A stretch of DNA of 64,000 nucleotides from AWTP1-13 sp963840445 (GCA_963840445.1 CAWIZC010000001.1:1-64000), one strand, 5' to 3'; positions 35,356-45,203 are shown, counted from the first letter of the stretch. Notes: generated by a model not told the origin, from the letters alone. Made by a program: numbers and translations.

Positions 35356-37035
35356 TCAAACGGGCTTAAAGCTTCGGTCCAGCGATACGTCGATCAGGAA
35401 AGGATCCGGGCGGTGAAGCGCGCTGCTCAGAAGCTCGCGCACCTCATCGAGTGTCCCGGCGCGGTTTCCTTTTACTCCAAGCGACGCAGCCAAACCCACA
35501 AAGTCGATCGTCGGCTCGACAAGATCCATGGCCGGGTAGTGATCGGCCTGGGCCGCGTATTCGCGCATGGCATTCATGCGCTGCTTGAGAATGCGATACG
35601 AGGTGTTGTTCAGAATGACGAAAACCAGCGTGCCTACTCTGCAATGCGCAGCAGTCCAAAGCGCCTGCATCGTGTACATGGAGCTACCGTCGCCGATCAA
35701 GGCCACGACGGGGCGCTCCGGCAAAGCCAGCTTGACGCCGACGGCTGCGGGCAAACCCCAGCCGATACCGCCACCACGCATTCCAAACCAACTCTTGGAA
35801 TCTAGCGACGGGATAAGATTGCGCATGCGGTCGGCGGATGAGAGCGCTTCCTCGACTACCACGGCGTTGTTGGGCAACAAGTCGCCGATCGTCTTCATCA
35901 GCGCCAGAGCCCGGATCGGGCTCTTGTTGCCAAGATCTTCGGCTTCGCGCCGGACCGCTGCGAGCTTGTCCGCGGTATTTCTCGCCACCGCGTCGCGCCG
36001 CCTCAGGGCATGCTCCGTTCCTTCCCGACCGAGCAGTTGGCGCACCCGGTCCGTCAGTTCGGGCAGTGTGACTTTGGGCTCGCCCAGCATGGCGATGTCG
36101 GCCGGCTGGTTCTTGCCGAGTTCCCAGGCATCCGTGTCGAGGTGGACGATCTTCACCCCGGTGGGTACAGGATCGACGTTGGTCGGCAGTGATTGTGTGA
36201 AGAGATCTCCGCCGATCGAGAACAACACGTCGTGCTGTTTCAAGATCTCGCGGATTTGAGTTGAAAGACGCTGCATGTGCCCCTGGAACAACGGATGCGT
36301 CGACGGGAACGTTGCCCGGCTGGCAATGCCCTCGGCCCACACGGGTGCGCCAAGCAGGTCGGCTAGTTCCGCCACCTCAGCAAGCGAATCCGACTGCGCC
36401 ACCGCGTCGCCGGCTATGAGCACCGGGCTCTTCGCCGAGGCCAGCATCTGCGCGGCGCTCACGACGGCAGATGCGTCCGCGCGTATGCCAGCCGCTACTC
36501 TGGTCGGTATCCCGAGATCGATGTCCTCGCTCTCCTGGAGCACATCGACGGGGAGTGACAGAAACACGGGGCCCATCGGCGGGGCGAGCGCGGTCTTGGC
36601 GGCGCGGTGCACGGCGCGCGGCAGATCCTTGAGGCGGGTGACCTCGACTGACCATTTGACGAGCGGGCGGGCCATCACGGCGAGGTCGGCCCACAGGATC
36701 GGCTCCTGGAAGCTGAAGGCTTGGTCGTGCTGGCCGGCGGTGACGAGAATGGGTGAGGATGCCTTCTGCGCGTCGTAGAGCATGCCCATGGCGTTGCCCA
36801 GTCCGGGTGCCACGTGCACGTTGGCGACGGCCAGCTTGCCCGACGCCTGCGCGTATCCGTCGGCCATTGCCATGACAACGGCCTCGTTGAGACCCAGCGT
36901 GTAGCCGATGCCCGTTTCCACGGCGAGCGCGTCCATGAGCGGCAGCTCGGTCGTGCCGGGGTTGCCGAAGATCATGTCCACGCCCTCCTGGCGCAGCAAC
37001 TCCAGGAACGCGCGTTTTCCCTGATAGCTCGGCAT
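35356..37035 (-). CDS. ThDP-dependent enzyme, benzoylformate-decarboxylase/acetolactate-synthase type
   Basis: A 559-residue three-domain ThDP enzyme. N-terminal FGNPGTTELPLMDALAVE (benzoylformate-decarboxylase-like start), catalytic Glu in LGLNEAVVMAMADGYAQASG, and the C-terminal ThDP-binding motif VALIGDGSSMYTMQ (GDG) followed about 28 residues later by ILNNTSYR (NN). The FGNPGTTE start and overall order favour decarboxylases of 2-oxo acids over synthases. It is divergent from an ABC importer operon and upstream of the amidohydrolases in the same direction. Confidence 0.87.
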   Translation of the reverse strand: MPSYQGKRAFLELLRQEGVDMIFGNPGTTELPLMDALAVETGIGYTLGLNEAVVMAMADGYAQASGKLAVANVHVAPGLGNAMGMLYDAQKASSPILVTAGQHDQAFSFQEPILWADLAVMARPLVKWSVEVTRLKDLPRAVHRAAKTALAPPMGPVFLSLPVDVLQESEDIDLGIPTRVAAGIRADASAVVSAAQMLASAKSPVLIAGDAVAQSDSLAEVAELADLLGAPVWAEGIASRATFPSTHPLFQGHMQRLSTQIREILKQHDVLFSIGGDLFTQSLPTNVDPVPTGVKIVHLDTDAWELGKNQPADIAMLGEPKVTLPELTDRVRQLLGREGTEHALRRRDAVARNTADKLAAVRREAEDLGNKSPIRALALMKTIGDLLPNNAVVVEEALSSADRMRNLIPSLDSKSWFGMRGGGIGWGLPAAVGVKLALPERPVVALIGDGSSMYTMQALWTAAHCRVGTLVFVILNNTSYRILKQRMNAMREYAAQADHYPAMDLVEPTIDFVGLAASLGVKGNRAGTLDEVRELLSSALHRPDPFLIDVSLDRSFKPV

Positions 37036-37259
37036 TAGGTCCGATCCTTTCGGCTAGTGGCCTGCGCTAGGACGGCAGGCGCGGCTCGATGGCCGGCATA
37101 GCATTCTGCTCCGGGCGAGCGCTGTAAAGCCGGTCGTGAGGATCGCCGCGCTTGGGTACCGTTCGGGCAATTGTTTTCTGGACACCAGAGACCAACCGGC
37201 CCAAACTTTTGCCATATCCACGCCGCTCCATCGGCTTCTTGCCGTGCAGGCGCGAAAAG

Positions 37260-38103
37260 ATGGATCGGGAGGACCTGTTGGACGCTCGGGTGACGCAGGG
37301 CGCCGTTTCAGGGCGGGGCGGGCAAACGCCTCGCGACATCATTTCCGTGCGGCAGCTTTCTCTGCGCTACGGCCGTGGCGAAAGCGGCGTGCTGGCGCTA
37401 AGTGACATCAGTTTCTTGGTCGGCGAGGGTGAGTTCATCGCCGTCGTCGGCCCGTCCGGGTGCGGTAAGTCCACCCTGCTCAAGATTCTCGCCGGCCTGC
37501 TGCCCCAGACTGCGGGCGAGGCCAACCTCAAGGGATCGCCGATCGAGGGTCCGCGCCGCGACATCGGCGTGGTGTTCCAGTCGCCCGTGCTGTTCCCGTG
37601 GCGCAGCGTGCTCGGCAACGTGATGCTGCCGGCCGACGTGCAGCGCCTCGACAAGGATGAGATGAGAAAGCGCGCGCTTGACCTCATCAAGCTGGTCGGG
37701 CTGTCGGGTTTCGAGGATCGCTATCCGCGCGAGCTGTCGGGCGGCATGCAGCAGCGCGTCGGGCATCGTGCGCGCGCTTATCCACGACCCCGCCATCCTG
37801 CTGATGGACGAGCCGTTCGGCGCGCTCGACGCCATGACGCGCGAGTCCATGAACGTGGAGCTGCAGCGCATCTGGATGGAACGGCGCAAGACGGTGCTGT
37901 TCATCACCCACTCGACGGCGGAGGCCGTGTACCTCGCCGACCGCGTGATCGTCATGACACCGCGGCCGGGGAAGATCGGCGACGAGTTCGAGGTCGACCT
38001 GCCGCGGCCGCGCAAGCTCGACGTCATGAATACGGAAGCTTTCGGCGCCTATGTCAAACGCGTGCGTGCCGCGCTCAACCCCGGTGGCGGAGGAATAGAC
38101 TGA
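37260..38103 (+). CDS. ABC ATPase, NitT/TauT type (frameshifted)
   Basis: From the ATG at 37260: Walker A VGPSGCGKSTLLKI, Q-loop GVVFQSPVLFPWRS and signature RELSGGMQQRVG. One extra G at about 37,761 breaks the frame; the corrected sequence reads GIVRALIHDPAILLMDEPFG, with Walker B, then LFITHSTAEAVYLADR and the C-terminal MTPRPGKIGDEFEVDLPRPR. Joined length is about 280 residues. The stop overlaps the permease start (TGATG). With the extra base the frame appears to run on into the permease gene, a false fusion. Confidence 0.88.
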
Positions 38104-38909
38104 TGCGCCGTGGCCCCATCGCCTTCGTCCTGCGCCTGGTGTTTATCGCCCTGCTGCTTTGCGCGTGGGAATGGGCGGTTGGCTACTTCAGGACGCCAGC
38201 CTACATCTTGCCGGCGCCGACCGGCATCGCCTTCGCCATGTACAACGGCATCGCCAGCAATCTCTACGTCAGCCATATAGGCGCGACCATCAGCGAGACG
38301 TTGCTGGGTTTCGTGGTCGGCTGTGCGCTGGCCTTCATGCTCGGCACCGTTGTCGCGCTGTCGCGCACCGTCGAGTATTACCTCTATCCGATCATCGTCA
38401 TGTTCCAGGCGATGCCGAAGGTGGCGCTTGTTCCGCTTATTCTCGTCTGGTTCGGACTTGGCCTGACCTCCAAGGTCATCAGCGCGGCACTCGTCGCCTT
38501 CTTCCCGCTGATGGTCAACACCATCGTCGGCCTACGCTCGGCGGACGAGGACCGCATCAACCTGATGCGCTCGCTTTCGGCGTCGCGCTGGCAGATCTTC
38601 CGCATGTTGCAGCTGCCGAACGCAATGCCCTACATCTTCGCCGGCCTGGAGATTGCCATGATCTTCGCGCTGATCGGCGCCATCGTCGCCGAATTCGTCA
38701 GCGCCGAAAGAGGTCTCGGCATGCTTATGCAGAGCATGAGCTTCACGATGGACGTGGCTGGCCAGTTCTCCATTCTGTTCATTCTTTCGATCCTGGGGCT
38801 GATCCTGAACGGCGTCGTCACCCTGGTGCGGCGGCGCGTGCTGTTCTGGGATACGTCGCGCGACGCCGACGCCAACGAAGCCAACGCAACAAAAGGAGGG
38901 GTATTGTGA
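38103..38909 (+). CDS. ABC permease, NitT/TauT type
   Basis: A 268-residue membrane protein with six spans: IAFVLRLVFIALLLCAWEWA, GFVVGCALAFMLGTVVALSR and the coupling loop MRSLSASRWQIFRMLQLPNA. The last spans include AGLEIAMIFALIGAIVAEFV. It is translationally coupled on both sides: the ATG overlaps the ATPase stop and its TGA overlaps the binding-protein ATG at 38909. Confidence 0.92.
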   Translation: MRRGPIAFVLRLVFIALLLCAWEWAVGYFRTPAYILPAPTGIAFAMYNGIASNLYVSHIGATISETLLGFVVGCALAFMLGTVVALSRTVEYYLYPIIVMFQAMPKVALVPLILVWFGLGLTSKVISAALVAFFPLMVNTIVGLRSADEDRINLMRSLSASRWQIFRMLQLPNAMPYIFAGLEIAMIFALIGAIVAEFVSAERGLGMLMQSMSFTMDVAGQFSILFILSILGLILNGVVTLVRRRVLFWDTSRDADANEANATKGGVL

Positions 38910-39976
38910 TGCAGCGGTTGATCAGTGGTGTCGTGCTGGCATGTGGGTTTCTGGCAACCGCCGCGTCGGCGATGGCGCAGACGGCGACCGTGCGCGTCGG
39001 TTGGTGCGCCAGGACGGTGAGTTCGGCGGCCGCGCCCTTCGCGATTGCGACCAAGATGGGCTGGTTCGAGAAGGCCGGCATCAAGGTCGACCTCGTGCCC
39101 CTGCCGGGCTCCACCGATTGCGTGAAGCTGGTTGCCACCAAGGAGCTGCAGGCCTCGCTGCCGTCGGCCGAGCCGCTGGCCATCATCCGTCCGCAGGGCG
39201 TAAAGGCGAAATTCTTCTACACGGCCTATCAGGGCAACATCTACGGCATCGCCGTGCCGGCCGACAGTACGGTCAAGTCAATCGCGGATCTCAAGGGCAA
39301 GAAGATCGGCGTGACGTCGATGGCATCTGCTGGCGTAATCGTTGCGCGGGCGCTCGCCAAGCAGGCCGGCATGGATCCCGACAAGGACATAACCATCATA
39401 GTAGCCGGCGAAAGCGCGCAGACTGCGGCGTTGCTGGGCAGCAAGCAGATCGAGGCGTTGTCGCAGTTCGACACGCAGTATGCTCTGACTGAGAATGCCG
39501 GCGCCAAACTACGCTTCCTCGACCACCCCGAAATCAAGAAATTCCCCTCCAACGGGTTCGTCGCGCTGGAAGACTACCTGAAGGACAACCGCAAGCAGGC
39601 CGTGGCGTTGGCGCAGGGCTACGCCATGGGGACGGTGTTCGCGATCGCCAACCCGGAGGCGGCGATCCGTATTCTTTGGGAGGTCTATCCGCAGACGAGG
39701 GCTACCGGGAAGGACGAGGCCACGGCGCTGCGCGACGATCTACTTACGCTGGAAGCGAGGGCCAAGAACTGGCGCTACGAGCCGGTAGACGGCAAGCGTT
39801 GGGGCGACAATGTCGAGACAAACTACCAGAGCTACATGGAATGGCTGTTGGCGCAGGGAGTGATCAAGGAAAAAACCAACGCCAGCGACATCATCACGAA
39901 CGATCTGCTCGATGACATCAACAAGTTCGATCCGGCTGTGATTACCGCAGAGGCAAAGGCATACAAGGTGAAATGA
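38909..39976 (+). CDS. ABC substrate-binding protein, NitT/TauT type
   Basis: A 355-residue exported protein. The signal peptide is residues 1-23 (ends SAMAQ). The mature sequence starts TATVRVGWCARTVSSAAAPF, with FEKAGIKVDLVPLPGSTDCV and GKKIGVTSMASAGVIVARAL typical of SsuA-like proteins. A very good ribosome site, AAAAGGAGGG at 38890-38899, lies inside the permease 3' end and fits high expression of the binding protein. Last gene of the ATPase-permease-SBP operon. Confidence 0.9.
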   Translation: MQRLISGVVLACGFLATAASAMAQTATVRVGWCARTVSSAAAPFAIATKMGWFEKAGIKVDLVPLPGSTDCVKLVATKELQASLPSAEPLAIIRPQGVKAKFFYTAYQGNIYGIAVPADSTVKSIADLKGKKIGVTSMASAGVIVARALAKQAGMDPDKDITIIVAGESAQTAALLGSKQIEALSQFDTQYALTENAGAKLRFLDHPEIKKFPSNGFVALEDYLKDNRKQAVALAQGYAMGTVFAIANPEAAIRILWEVYPQTRATGKDEATALRDDLLTLEARAKNWRYEPVDGKRWGDNVETNYQSYMEWLLAQGVIKEKTNASDIITNDLLDDINKFDPAVITAEAKAYKVK

Positions 39977-40151
39977 ATGGCGACGTGACTTGTTAGGTGC
40001 TTGCCGTCACGGGGAACCGCTGGGTCAACTGATGTATGGACACACGCAACGCGGCTCCCATGCCTGGCGCAGAGCGGACCAAACGACCGCATCAAGTGGG
40101 CTGCACAACGGAACGGTTAAGCTGCCAATTTAGCCAGCGCCGCTCCAACAT

Positions 40152-41102
40152 TCAGCGCGGTGGAATCTGGATCAGATCGGCAAGTTGATCCTTCGTGAGC
40201 TGGGAGGTGGTGAATTTCAGCTCCACCGCATCCTTCACAATCGTATCGAGACCCACGATGTTGTCGGGGTTGATGGCCTCAGCGCGGGAAGAACTCATCG
40301 CGTGTCCGTTTTGCCTTAGCCTCCGGTATGTTGAGCCAATCTGCATAGGCCTTCAGACATTTCTCGTCCTGGTACATGCAGTCGATCGTCTCGCGATACG
40401 CCTTCATGTAGCGCGCGATGGTTTCCTTGTTTGTCTTGTGCTGTAGTCGGCGTGGGCAATGTTTAGGCGCACGGTTTGGCCCCTGAACACCTCGGCATCA
40501 TTGCCTGTGGCGATGACGCGAATTTCGTTCTTGTCGAGCTGATCCAACCCAAAGGGCGGCGCGGCCCAACCGACATCGATCTGCCCGGACATCACGGCCG
40601 TCAGGTTTATCGCGGGCCCGCCCACCGCGGTCGGCTTGGCATTGAGATTGTACTGCTTCATGAACGCCGTCACGATGCCATGTGTCGAGGAGCCACTCGT
40701 GGAGTAGGCCAGGGTCTTTCCGTCGGTGTCCTTGAGAGACTTGATCGGCAAATCGGCCCTCACGTACCAATAGAGATCGCGTGCACCCGTCGTTTCGGCG
40801 CTGATGATGCGCACCGGTGCGCCTTTCGAATATGCTCCGAGAACGCCCATAACCCCCGCAGCAATGCCGATATTGACGCTGCCCGCAATGACCGCTTGTT
40901 GTGTCTCGCCTGCACCCTGTGTGTAGACGATCTCGAGTGCGAGGCCGTGCTTCTTGAAGATGCCGACCCGCTGGCCAACCTCTGAGACGGACGTGTCCCA
41001 GTTTCCGCGTTGACCGACGGCGAGTTTGATCGTTTCGTCGGCCGAGGCGTCGGTCGCGGCCAGCGCTAGCGCGAGCGCGCCAGCCCAAAGGTTCCTACTC
41101 AT
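40152..41102 (-). CDS. ABC substrate-binding protein, NitT/TauT type (two frameshifts)
   Basis: Exported SBP with a signal peptide to about residue 21 (ASADETIKLAVGQRG begins the mature part). It shows VSEVGQRVGIFKKHGLALEI, GSVNIGIAAGVMGVLGAYSK and YSTSGSSTHGIVTAFMKQYN. One base is missing at about 40,441, after AHADY, and one extra T stands at about 40,281, after DEFFPR; repaired, the protein ends TKDQLADLIQIPPR at 40152, about 316 residues. A GGGGAGGA ribosome site precedes the ATG. It lies 12 bases from the Rieske oxygenase stop, so it is cotranscribed with it, suggesting uptake of the oxygenase substrate. Confidence 0.84.
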
Positions 41103-41114
41103 CTGCTCCTCCCC

Positions 41115-42425
41115 TTATTGCGTTGATATGGTCGCTGGTCGCTTACCGCGATCGGATGGCTCATCGTTGCCACGTCCGAGATTGCGCCAGTCAGTTGATT
41201 TCTCTACCACGCCTTCAAACGAACTGATCGACGCGTGCGGAGTGCGCGGCTCGGTTGTTCCGATCGCGGGGTTGCCGTCGCGAACCGCGCCAGCTGCCTC
41301 GACCATCATCCGCCGAAACGCATTCACTGCAATGTCGCTGATACCGACGCGCTCCTGGCTCCGATCGCTGATGGGCCCCATCGATTCCCACATGGCAATA
41401 TCCTGGTTAGGGATGCCCTTGATGCCGGTGAAGTTGCCGGCTTTCATTGCCGCGCGATCCTGCTGATAGAGGTTTTCGGCAGTTCGGATACTGTTGAAGT
41501 GGCCGTCTACGTCCTTGCCCCATTCTAAGACGTTGAATTTGCGCCAAGCCTTCGAATCGATGCCCGGCTTGTCCGGCCCGTTCCAGGCAATGAAGTAGAA
41601 CATCGTGGTGTGGTCGTCCTCTGGAGTGAGCAACGTGGCAACGTTGTGGACATTGTTTGGCGGGATGAGCGCGGTGAACGGTGCGATATAGACCGTGGTG
41701 CGAACGTAGTCGTGCGTGGCGTCGTTCATGATCGGGCGGCGGATCGCCGCGTAGCGAAATCCGTAGTTCGTACGCTCGACCTGAAATCGCGGGGCTTTAT
41801 CGGTCGATGGTCGGAGCCAATTGGCGTCGGTGGCCTTTGCGCCGTCCACTTGCGCCGGCACCATGTCGGAGGAATGGAGACTCGAGGAATGGGCCGAGTC
41901 GATCTGACCTTCCAGGACCTGCGCCCAGTTGCAGCGTACGCGCACCTTGGTCGCGCTCACCCGCGTCTGGAGGTGCGGCGCGAATGCCGGCGCTTGAAAT
42001 TCCGTCATCTCGTTGGGCGGACCCATATAGCACCAGACGAAGCCGCCGGCCTCGCAGGTTGGATAAGCTTTTTGCTTCACGCGCGCTGGAAACGCGGTAT
42101 CCGCCGGCTCCGAGGCCATTTCCAGCACGTTCCCTTCAACATCGAATTTCCAGCCGTGATAAAGGCATCGCAGGCCGCATTCCTCATTGCGTCCGTAGAG
42201 AAGCGACGCGCGCCGATGGGCGCAAAACTCACCCAGAACGCCAACCCGCCCCTTCGTGTCGCGGAAAACGATCAGCTGCTCGCCGAGCAAGCGCGCTCTG
42301 ACCGGAGGTCCGTCGGGTTCGACTTCTTCGGAGAGACACGCCGCAATCCAATGCCGTCTCATGAGTTGTCCCATCGGAGCATTCCCTTCGACACGGCAGA
42401 GCAGGTCGTTCTCTTGGGGCGTCAT
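41115..42425 (-). CDS. Rieske non-heme iron oxygenase, alpha subunit (phthalate-dioxygenase-like)
   Basis: A 436-residue oxygenase component. The Rieske cluster ligands are Cys68, His70, Cys87 and His90 (EFCAHRRASL, LRCLYHGWKFD). The mononuclear iron site is in NWAQVLEGQIDSAHSSSLHS with His179 and His184, and Asp176 bridging the two centres. It resembles the phthalate 4,5-dioxygenase class, which uses a separate reductase; no reductase gene is in the window. It is divergent from a dihydrodiol-dehydrogenase-like gene, and an 18-base palindrome lies between them. Confidence 0.9.
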   Translation of the reverse strand: MTPQENDLLCRVEGNAPMGQLMRRHWIAACLSEEVEPDGPPVRARLLGEQLIVFRDTKGRVGVLGEFCAHRRASLLYGRNEECGLRCLYHGWKFDVEGNVLEMASEPADTAFPARVKQKAYPTCEAGGFVWCYMGPPNEMTEFQAPAFAPHLQTRVSATKVRVRCNWAQVLEGQIDSAHSSSLHSSDMVPAQVDGAKATDANWLRPSTDKAPRFQVERTNYGFRYAAIRRPIMNDATHDYVRTTVYIAPFTALIPPNNVHNVATLLTPEDDHTTMFYFIAWNGPDKPGIDSKAWRKFNVLEWGKDVDGHFNSIRTAENLYQQDRAAMKAGNFTGIKGIPNQDIAMWESMGPISDRSQERVGISDIAVNAFRRMMVEAAGAVRDGNPAIGTTEPRTPHASISSFEGVVEKSTDWRNLGRGNDEPSDRGKRPATISTQ

Positions 42426-42472
42426 GGCGCTTCTCCCGGGAAGGCGGCTTTGAGAATGCGCCGCCGTATATT

Positions 42473-42490
42473 ATCTTAGATATCTAAGAT
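42473..42490. promoter_or_regulatory. 18-base perfect palindrome, likely MarR operator
   Basis: ATCTTAGATATCTAAGAT is its own reverse complement. It stands in the short gap between the divergent oxygenase (start 42425) and oxidoreductase (start near 42505) genes. A MarR regulator is the second gene of the rightward transcript and is the natural candidate to bind it. Confidence 0.65.
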
Positions 42491-42504
42491 TAGGGCGCGC
42501 GGAT

Positions 42505-43677
42505 GTGCTTGTCGAGAGTGCGATGCACATGATTGGGGCACGAAAGCTGAAGCTCGGCGCGGCAGGGCTGGGTCGCGGATTTACGCTGATGCTTCCGACG
42601 CTCGCGCGCGATCCCCGTATCGTACTTACCGCCGCCGCCGATCCGCGGCCAGAGGCGCGGGCATTATTTGCCACTGAATTCAACGCGCAAACTTATGAGT
42701 CCGTCGAAGAGCTATGCCGCGACCCGAACGTAGAAGTCGTTTACGTGGCCACGCCGCACCAGGTTCATGCGGCGCACACCGCCGTTGCGACCGCGGGCGG
42801 CAAGCATGTGCTGGTCGAGAAGCCGATGGCGATTTCGCTCGCCGAGTGCCAGGCCATGATCTCGGCGGCACAAAAGGCGGGCGTACATCTGATCGTCGGC
42901 CACAGTCATTCATTCAATGCGCCAATCGCCCGCACACGGAAGCTAATTGACAGCGGTGAGTTCGGTGCTGTGCGGATGATCACGGCCATCAACTACACGG
43001 ATTTCATGTGCCGACCGCGTCGACCCGAGGAACTCGATACTACGCAGGGCGGCGGGGTCATTTTCAGTCAGGCCGCGCATCAGATGGATATCGTCCGCCT
43101 GCTGGCTGGCAAGCGAGCCAAGAGCGTGCGCGCTGTTACCGGGGGGTGGGACGTCAATCGCCCGACAGAGGGAGCCTACGGCTGTTTGCTGACCTTCGAG
43201 GATGGCCTGTACGCGACGCTCATGTATTCCGGCTACGGGCAGTTCGATTCCGACGAACTGCAAGGCTGGATCGGCGAAATGGGGCGGAAGAAGCAGCCAG
43301 GGCTCCGCGCAACGCATCGGTTCGGTAGCGCCTCCGAGGAGGCGGCTTTCAAGCAGGCCGCAAACTACGGCGGAGCAAATTATCGGCCGCCTGTCGAGCC
43401 CGATGCGCATCAGAACTTCGGTACCGTAATCGTCAGCTGCGAGCATGCCGATCTCCGCCCGTTGCCCACTGGCGTGGCGATTTATCGGAATGGCGAAGTG
43501 CAGCTGGATGCGCTTCCGGCACCGCAGATTCCGCGCGTCGAGGTGATTGACGAGCTATACGACGCCGTCGTGAACGGCATCGCGCCGCATCATGACGGGC
43601 ACTGGGCGATGGCAACGCTCGAAGTTTGCCTCGCAATGCTGAAATCGAGCCGCGAAGGCCGCGAGATAGGATTGTAG
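42505..43677 (+). CDS. Gfo/Idh/MocA oxidoreductase, phthalate-dihydrodiol-dehydrogenase-like
   Basis: NAD(P)-dependent oxidoreductase of 390 residues. The Rossmann start is LKLGAAGLGRGFTLMLPTLA, followed by VEVVYVATPHQVHAAHTAVA and the conserved EKP in GKHVLVEKPMAIS. TTQGGGVIFSQAAHQMDIVR holds the usual catalytic-region His. Starts at a GTG at 42505 or at the ATG at 42523. Members such as the phthalate 4,5-dihydrodiol dehydrogenase act after Rieske dioxygenases, and a dioxygenase gene lies divergently next to it, so a two-step arene oxidation is plausible. Confidence 0.87.
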   Translation: MLVESAMHMIGARKLKLGAAGLGRGFTLMLPTLARDPRIVLTAAADPRPEARALFATEFNAQTYESVEELCRDPNVEVVYVATPHQVHAAHTAVATAGGKHVLVEKPMAISLAECQAMISAAQKAGVHLIVGHSHSFNAPIARTRKLIDSGEFGAVRMITAINYTDFMCRPRRPEELDTTQGGGVIFSQAAHQMDIVRLLAGKRAKSVRAVTGGWDVNRPTEGAYGCLLTFEDGLYATLMYSGYGQFDSDELQGWIGEMGRKKQPGLRATHRFGSASEEAAFKQAANYGGANYRPPVEPDAHQNFGTVIVSCEHADLRPLPTGVAIYRNGEVQLDALPAPQIPRVEVIDELYDAVVNGIAPHHDGHWAMATLEVCLAMLKSSREGREIGL

Positions 43678-43695
43678 CCTCAGGATTGAACATCC

Positions 43696-44256
43696 ATGAC
43701 GCATCGCGCTTCCGACGCCCAACTCATCCTCCACCATTGGCGTGAGGCAGTCCCCAACGATCGCCTCGCGCACCTTATCAAGGACGCGACACGGGCGCTG
43801 GTGCGCGCGCTGCAGGTGCGGCTTGCGGACCACAAGGTTTCATTTGGCCACTGGGCGTTCCTGCGCATCCTATGGGAGCGCGATGGGTTCACGCAGCGCG
43901 AATTGAGCGAGCGTGCCGGAGTGATGGAGCCAACGACGTATGCGGCGCTGAAGTCGATGGAGCGGCTCGGCTATATCGTGCGACGCCGTATGAATGGCGA
44001 CCGGAAGAAGGCGCATGTTTTTTTGACACCAAAAGGACGAGCGTTGAGAAACCGGCTGGTTCCGCTCGCCGAAGCAGTGAACAGCGTGGCGATACAAGGT
44101 CTCCGTGCAGTAGACGTGGACACGACACGCCGGGTGCTCTTGGCCATCATCGCCAATCTGGCGCAGGACGAGCAAGCCAGCGACAAGCCGATGCCGTCGA
44201 CGCGCGCGCTGGCTCAGCTTCAACCTAGGCGCCGACCTCGCCGCAGGCGCGCCTGA
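43696..44256 (+). CDS. MarR family transcriptional regulator
   Basis: A 186-residue regulator. Helices at residues about 23-60 (LAHLIKDATRALVRALQVRL) precede the winged helix (FTQRELSERAGVMEPTTYAA, LGYIVRRRMNGDRKKAHVFL with the wing DRK). The C-terminal tail is basic (LQPRRRPRRRRA), which is unusual. It follows the oxidoreductase by 18 bases. The palindrome at 42473-42490 is the likely operator controlling both directions. Confidence 0.9.
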   Translation: MTHRASDAQLILHHWREAVPNDRLAHLIKDATRALVRALQVRLADHKVSFGHWAFLRILWERDGFTQRELSERAGVMEPTTYAALKSMERLGYIVRRRMNGDRKKAHVFLTPKGRALRNRLVPLAEAVNSVAIQGLRAVDVDTTRRVLLAIIANLAQDEQASDKPMPSTRALAQLQPRRRPRRRRA

Positions 44257-44480
44257 CTTGCATTCGCCTTTCCAAAATCTATGGCCGATAGACGCTGTAG
44301 ATGATGATTTGGCTGGCTATCGTCGTTGTGGTCAGGGCTGCGTGCCCGGTCGACTATCAAAACGTCTGTTTGTGGGGGTGAACCTTCCGTCGCGAGAAAG
44401 CTGACGCATCGGGAAATGTTGACCCAAAGTCGACTTTCGTGCCGGTCCGCAACAACTGGCCCTGCCAATACTTGGCGGGC

Positions 44481-45203
44481 TCAACCGCCTTCGAACACGC
44501 GTTTGCGGGCATTCTCGATATGCTGGCGCATCGTACGCCGCGCCTCGGCCTCGTTGCGTGCGGCAATGGCTTCAAATACGAGGCGATGCTCCCTCTGTCC
44601 TCCAAGAATCCGCTGGCGCGGCTGGATCAGCGACAGATTGCGATTGAGCCGGATGCCGATTGAGATTTGCGAATGCAGGGCCGTGAGCGTCTCGGCGAAG
44701 AACCGGTTGCCCGTGGCTTCTGCAATGGCTCGGTGGAAGGCAATATCCTCTTCCACGCCGAGCGTGCCTCCTGTCAGGACATCGTCAAGCACGGCCAATG
44801 CATCCTTGATGCGGCGCAATCCTTCATCATCGTGATCGCGCGCGGCGAGTGCCGCAGCTTCGCCTTCGATGGCGATCCGGAAAACAAAACAGCGCTGAAT
44901 GTCGGCGATACTCTCCAGAGGTGCAAATTCGTGGACGTTCTTGGCCGGGCAGCGGATGACGAACGAGCCCGCGCCCTGGCGCGATGCGATCAGGCCGTCC
45001 TCGCGCAGCCTGAGCAATGCCTCGCGCACGACCGGCCGGGACACGTCAAGCTGGCTTGCGAGCTTCATTTCCGGAGGCAGCCGCGAATTGACCGGAAAAA
45101 TCCCGACGATGATCTGGCCGAGGATGTGATCGTAGACACGATCACTCAGCTTTCCAGTCACGGTTGATCGAATGACGTCGCTTGCAGGTATATCCGCCGC
45201 CAT
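44481..45203 (-). CDS. GntR family regulator, FCD (FadR) subfamily
   Basis: About 240 residues from the ATG at 45203 (AADIPASDVIRSTVTGKLSD); an upstream start at 45260 would overlap the presumed operator. The GntR winged helix is residues about 18-85 (PVNSRLPPEMKLASQLDVSR, PVVREALLRLREDGLIASRQ). The all-helical FCD ligand domain follows with DIAFHRAIAEATGNRFFAET (metal-ligand Asp and His) and REHRLVFEAIAARNEAEARR. It is divergent from the AKR-like gene and the downstream ABC operon. Confidence 0.92.
   Translation of the reverse strand: MAADIPASDVIRSTVTGKLSDRVYDHILGQIIVGIFPVNSRLPPEMKLASQLDVSRPVVREALLRLREDGLIASRQGAGSFVIRCPAKNVHEFAPLESIADIQRCFVFRIAIEGEAAALAARDHDDEGLRRIKDALAVLDDVLTGGTLGVEEDIAFHRAIAEATGNRFFAETLTALHSQISIGIRLNRNLSLIQPRQRILGGQREHRLVFEAIAARNEAEARRTMRQHIENARKRVFEGG

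Noticed and set aside
37260..38909. ATPase-permease fusion protein
   Set aside because: The fusion arises from one extra G at about 37,761; without it a TGATG stop/start junction appears at 38,103.
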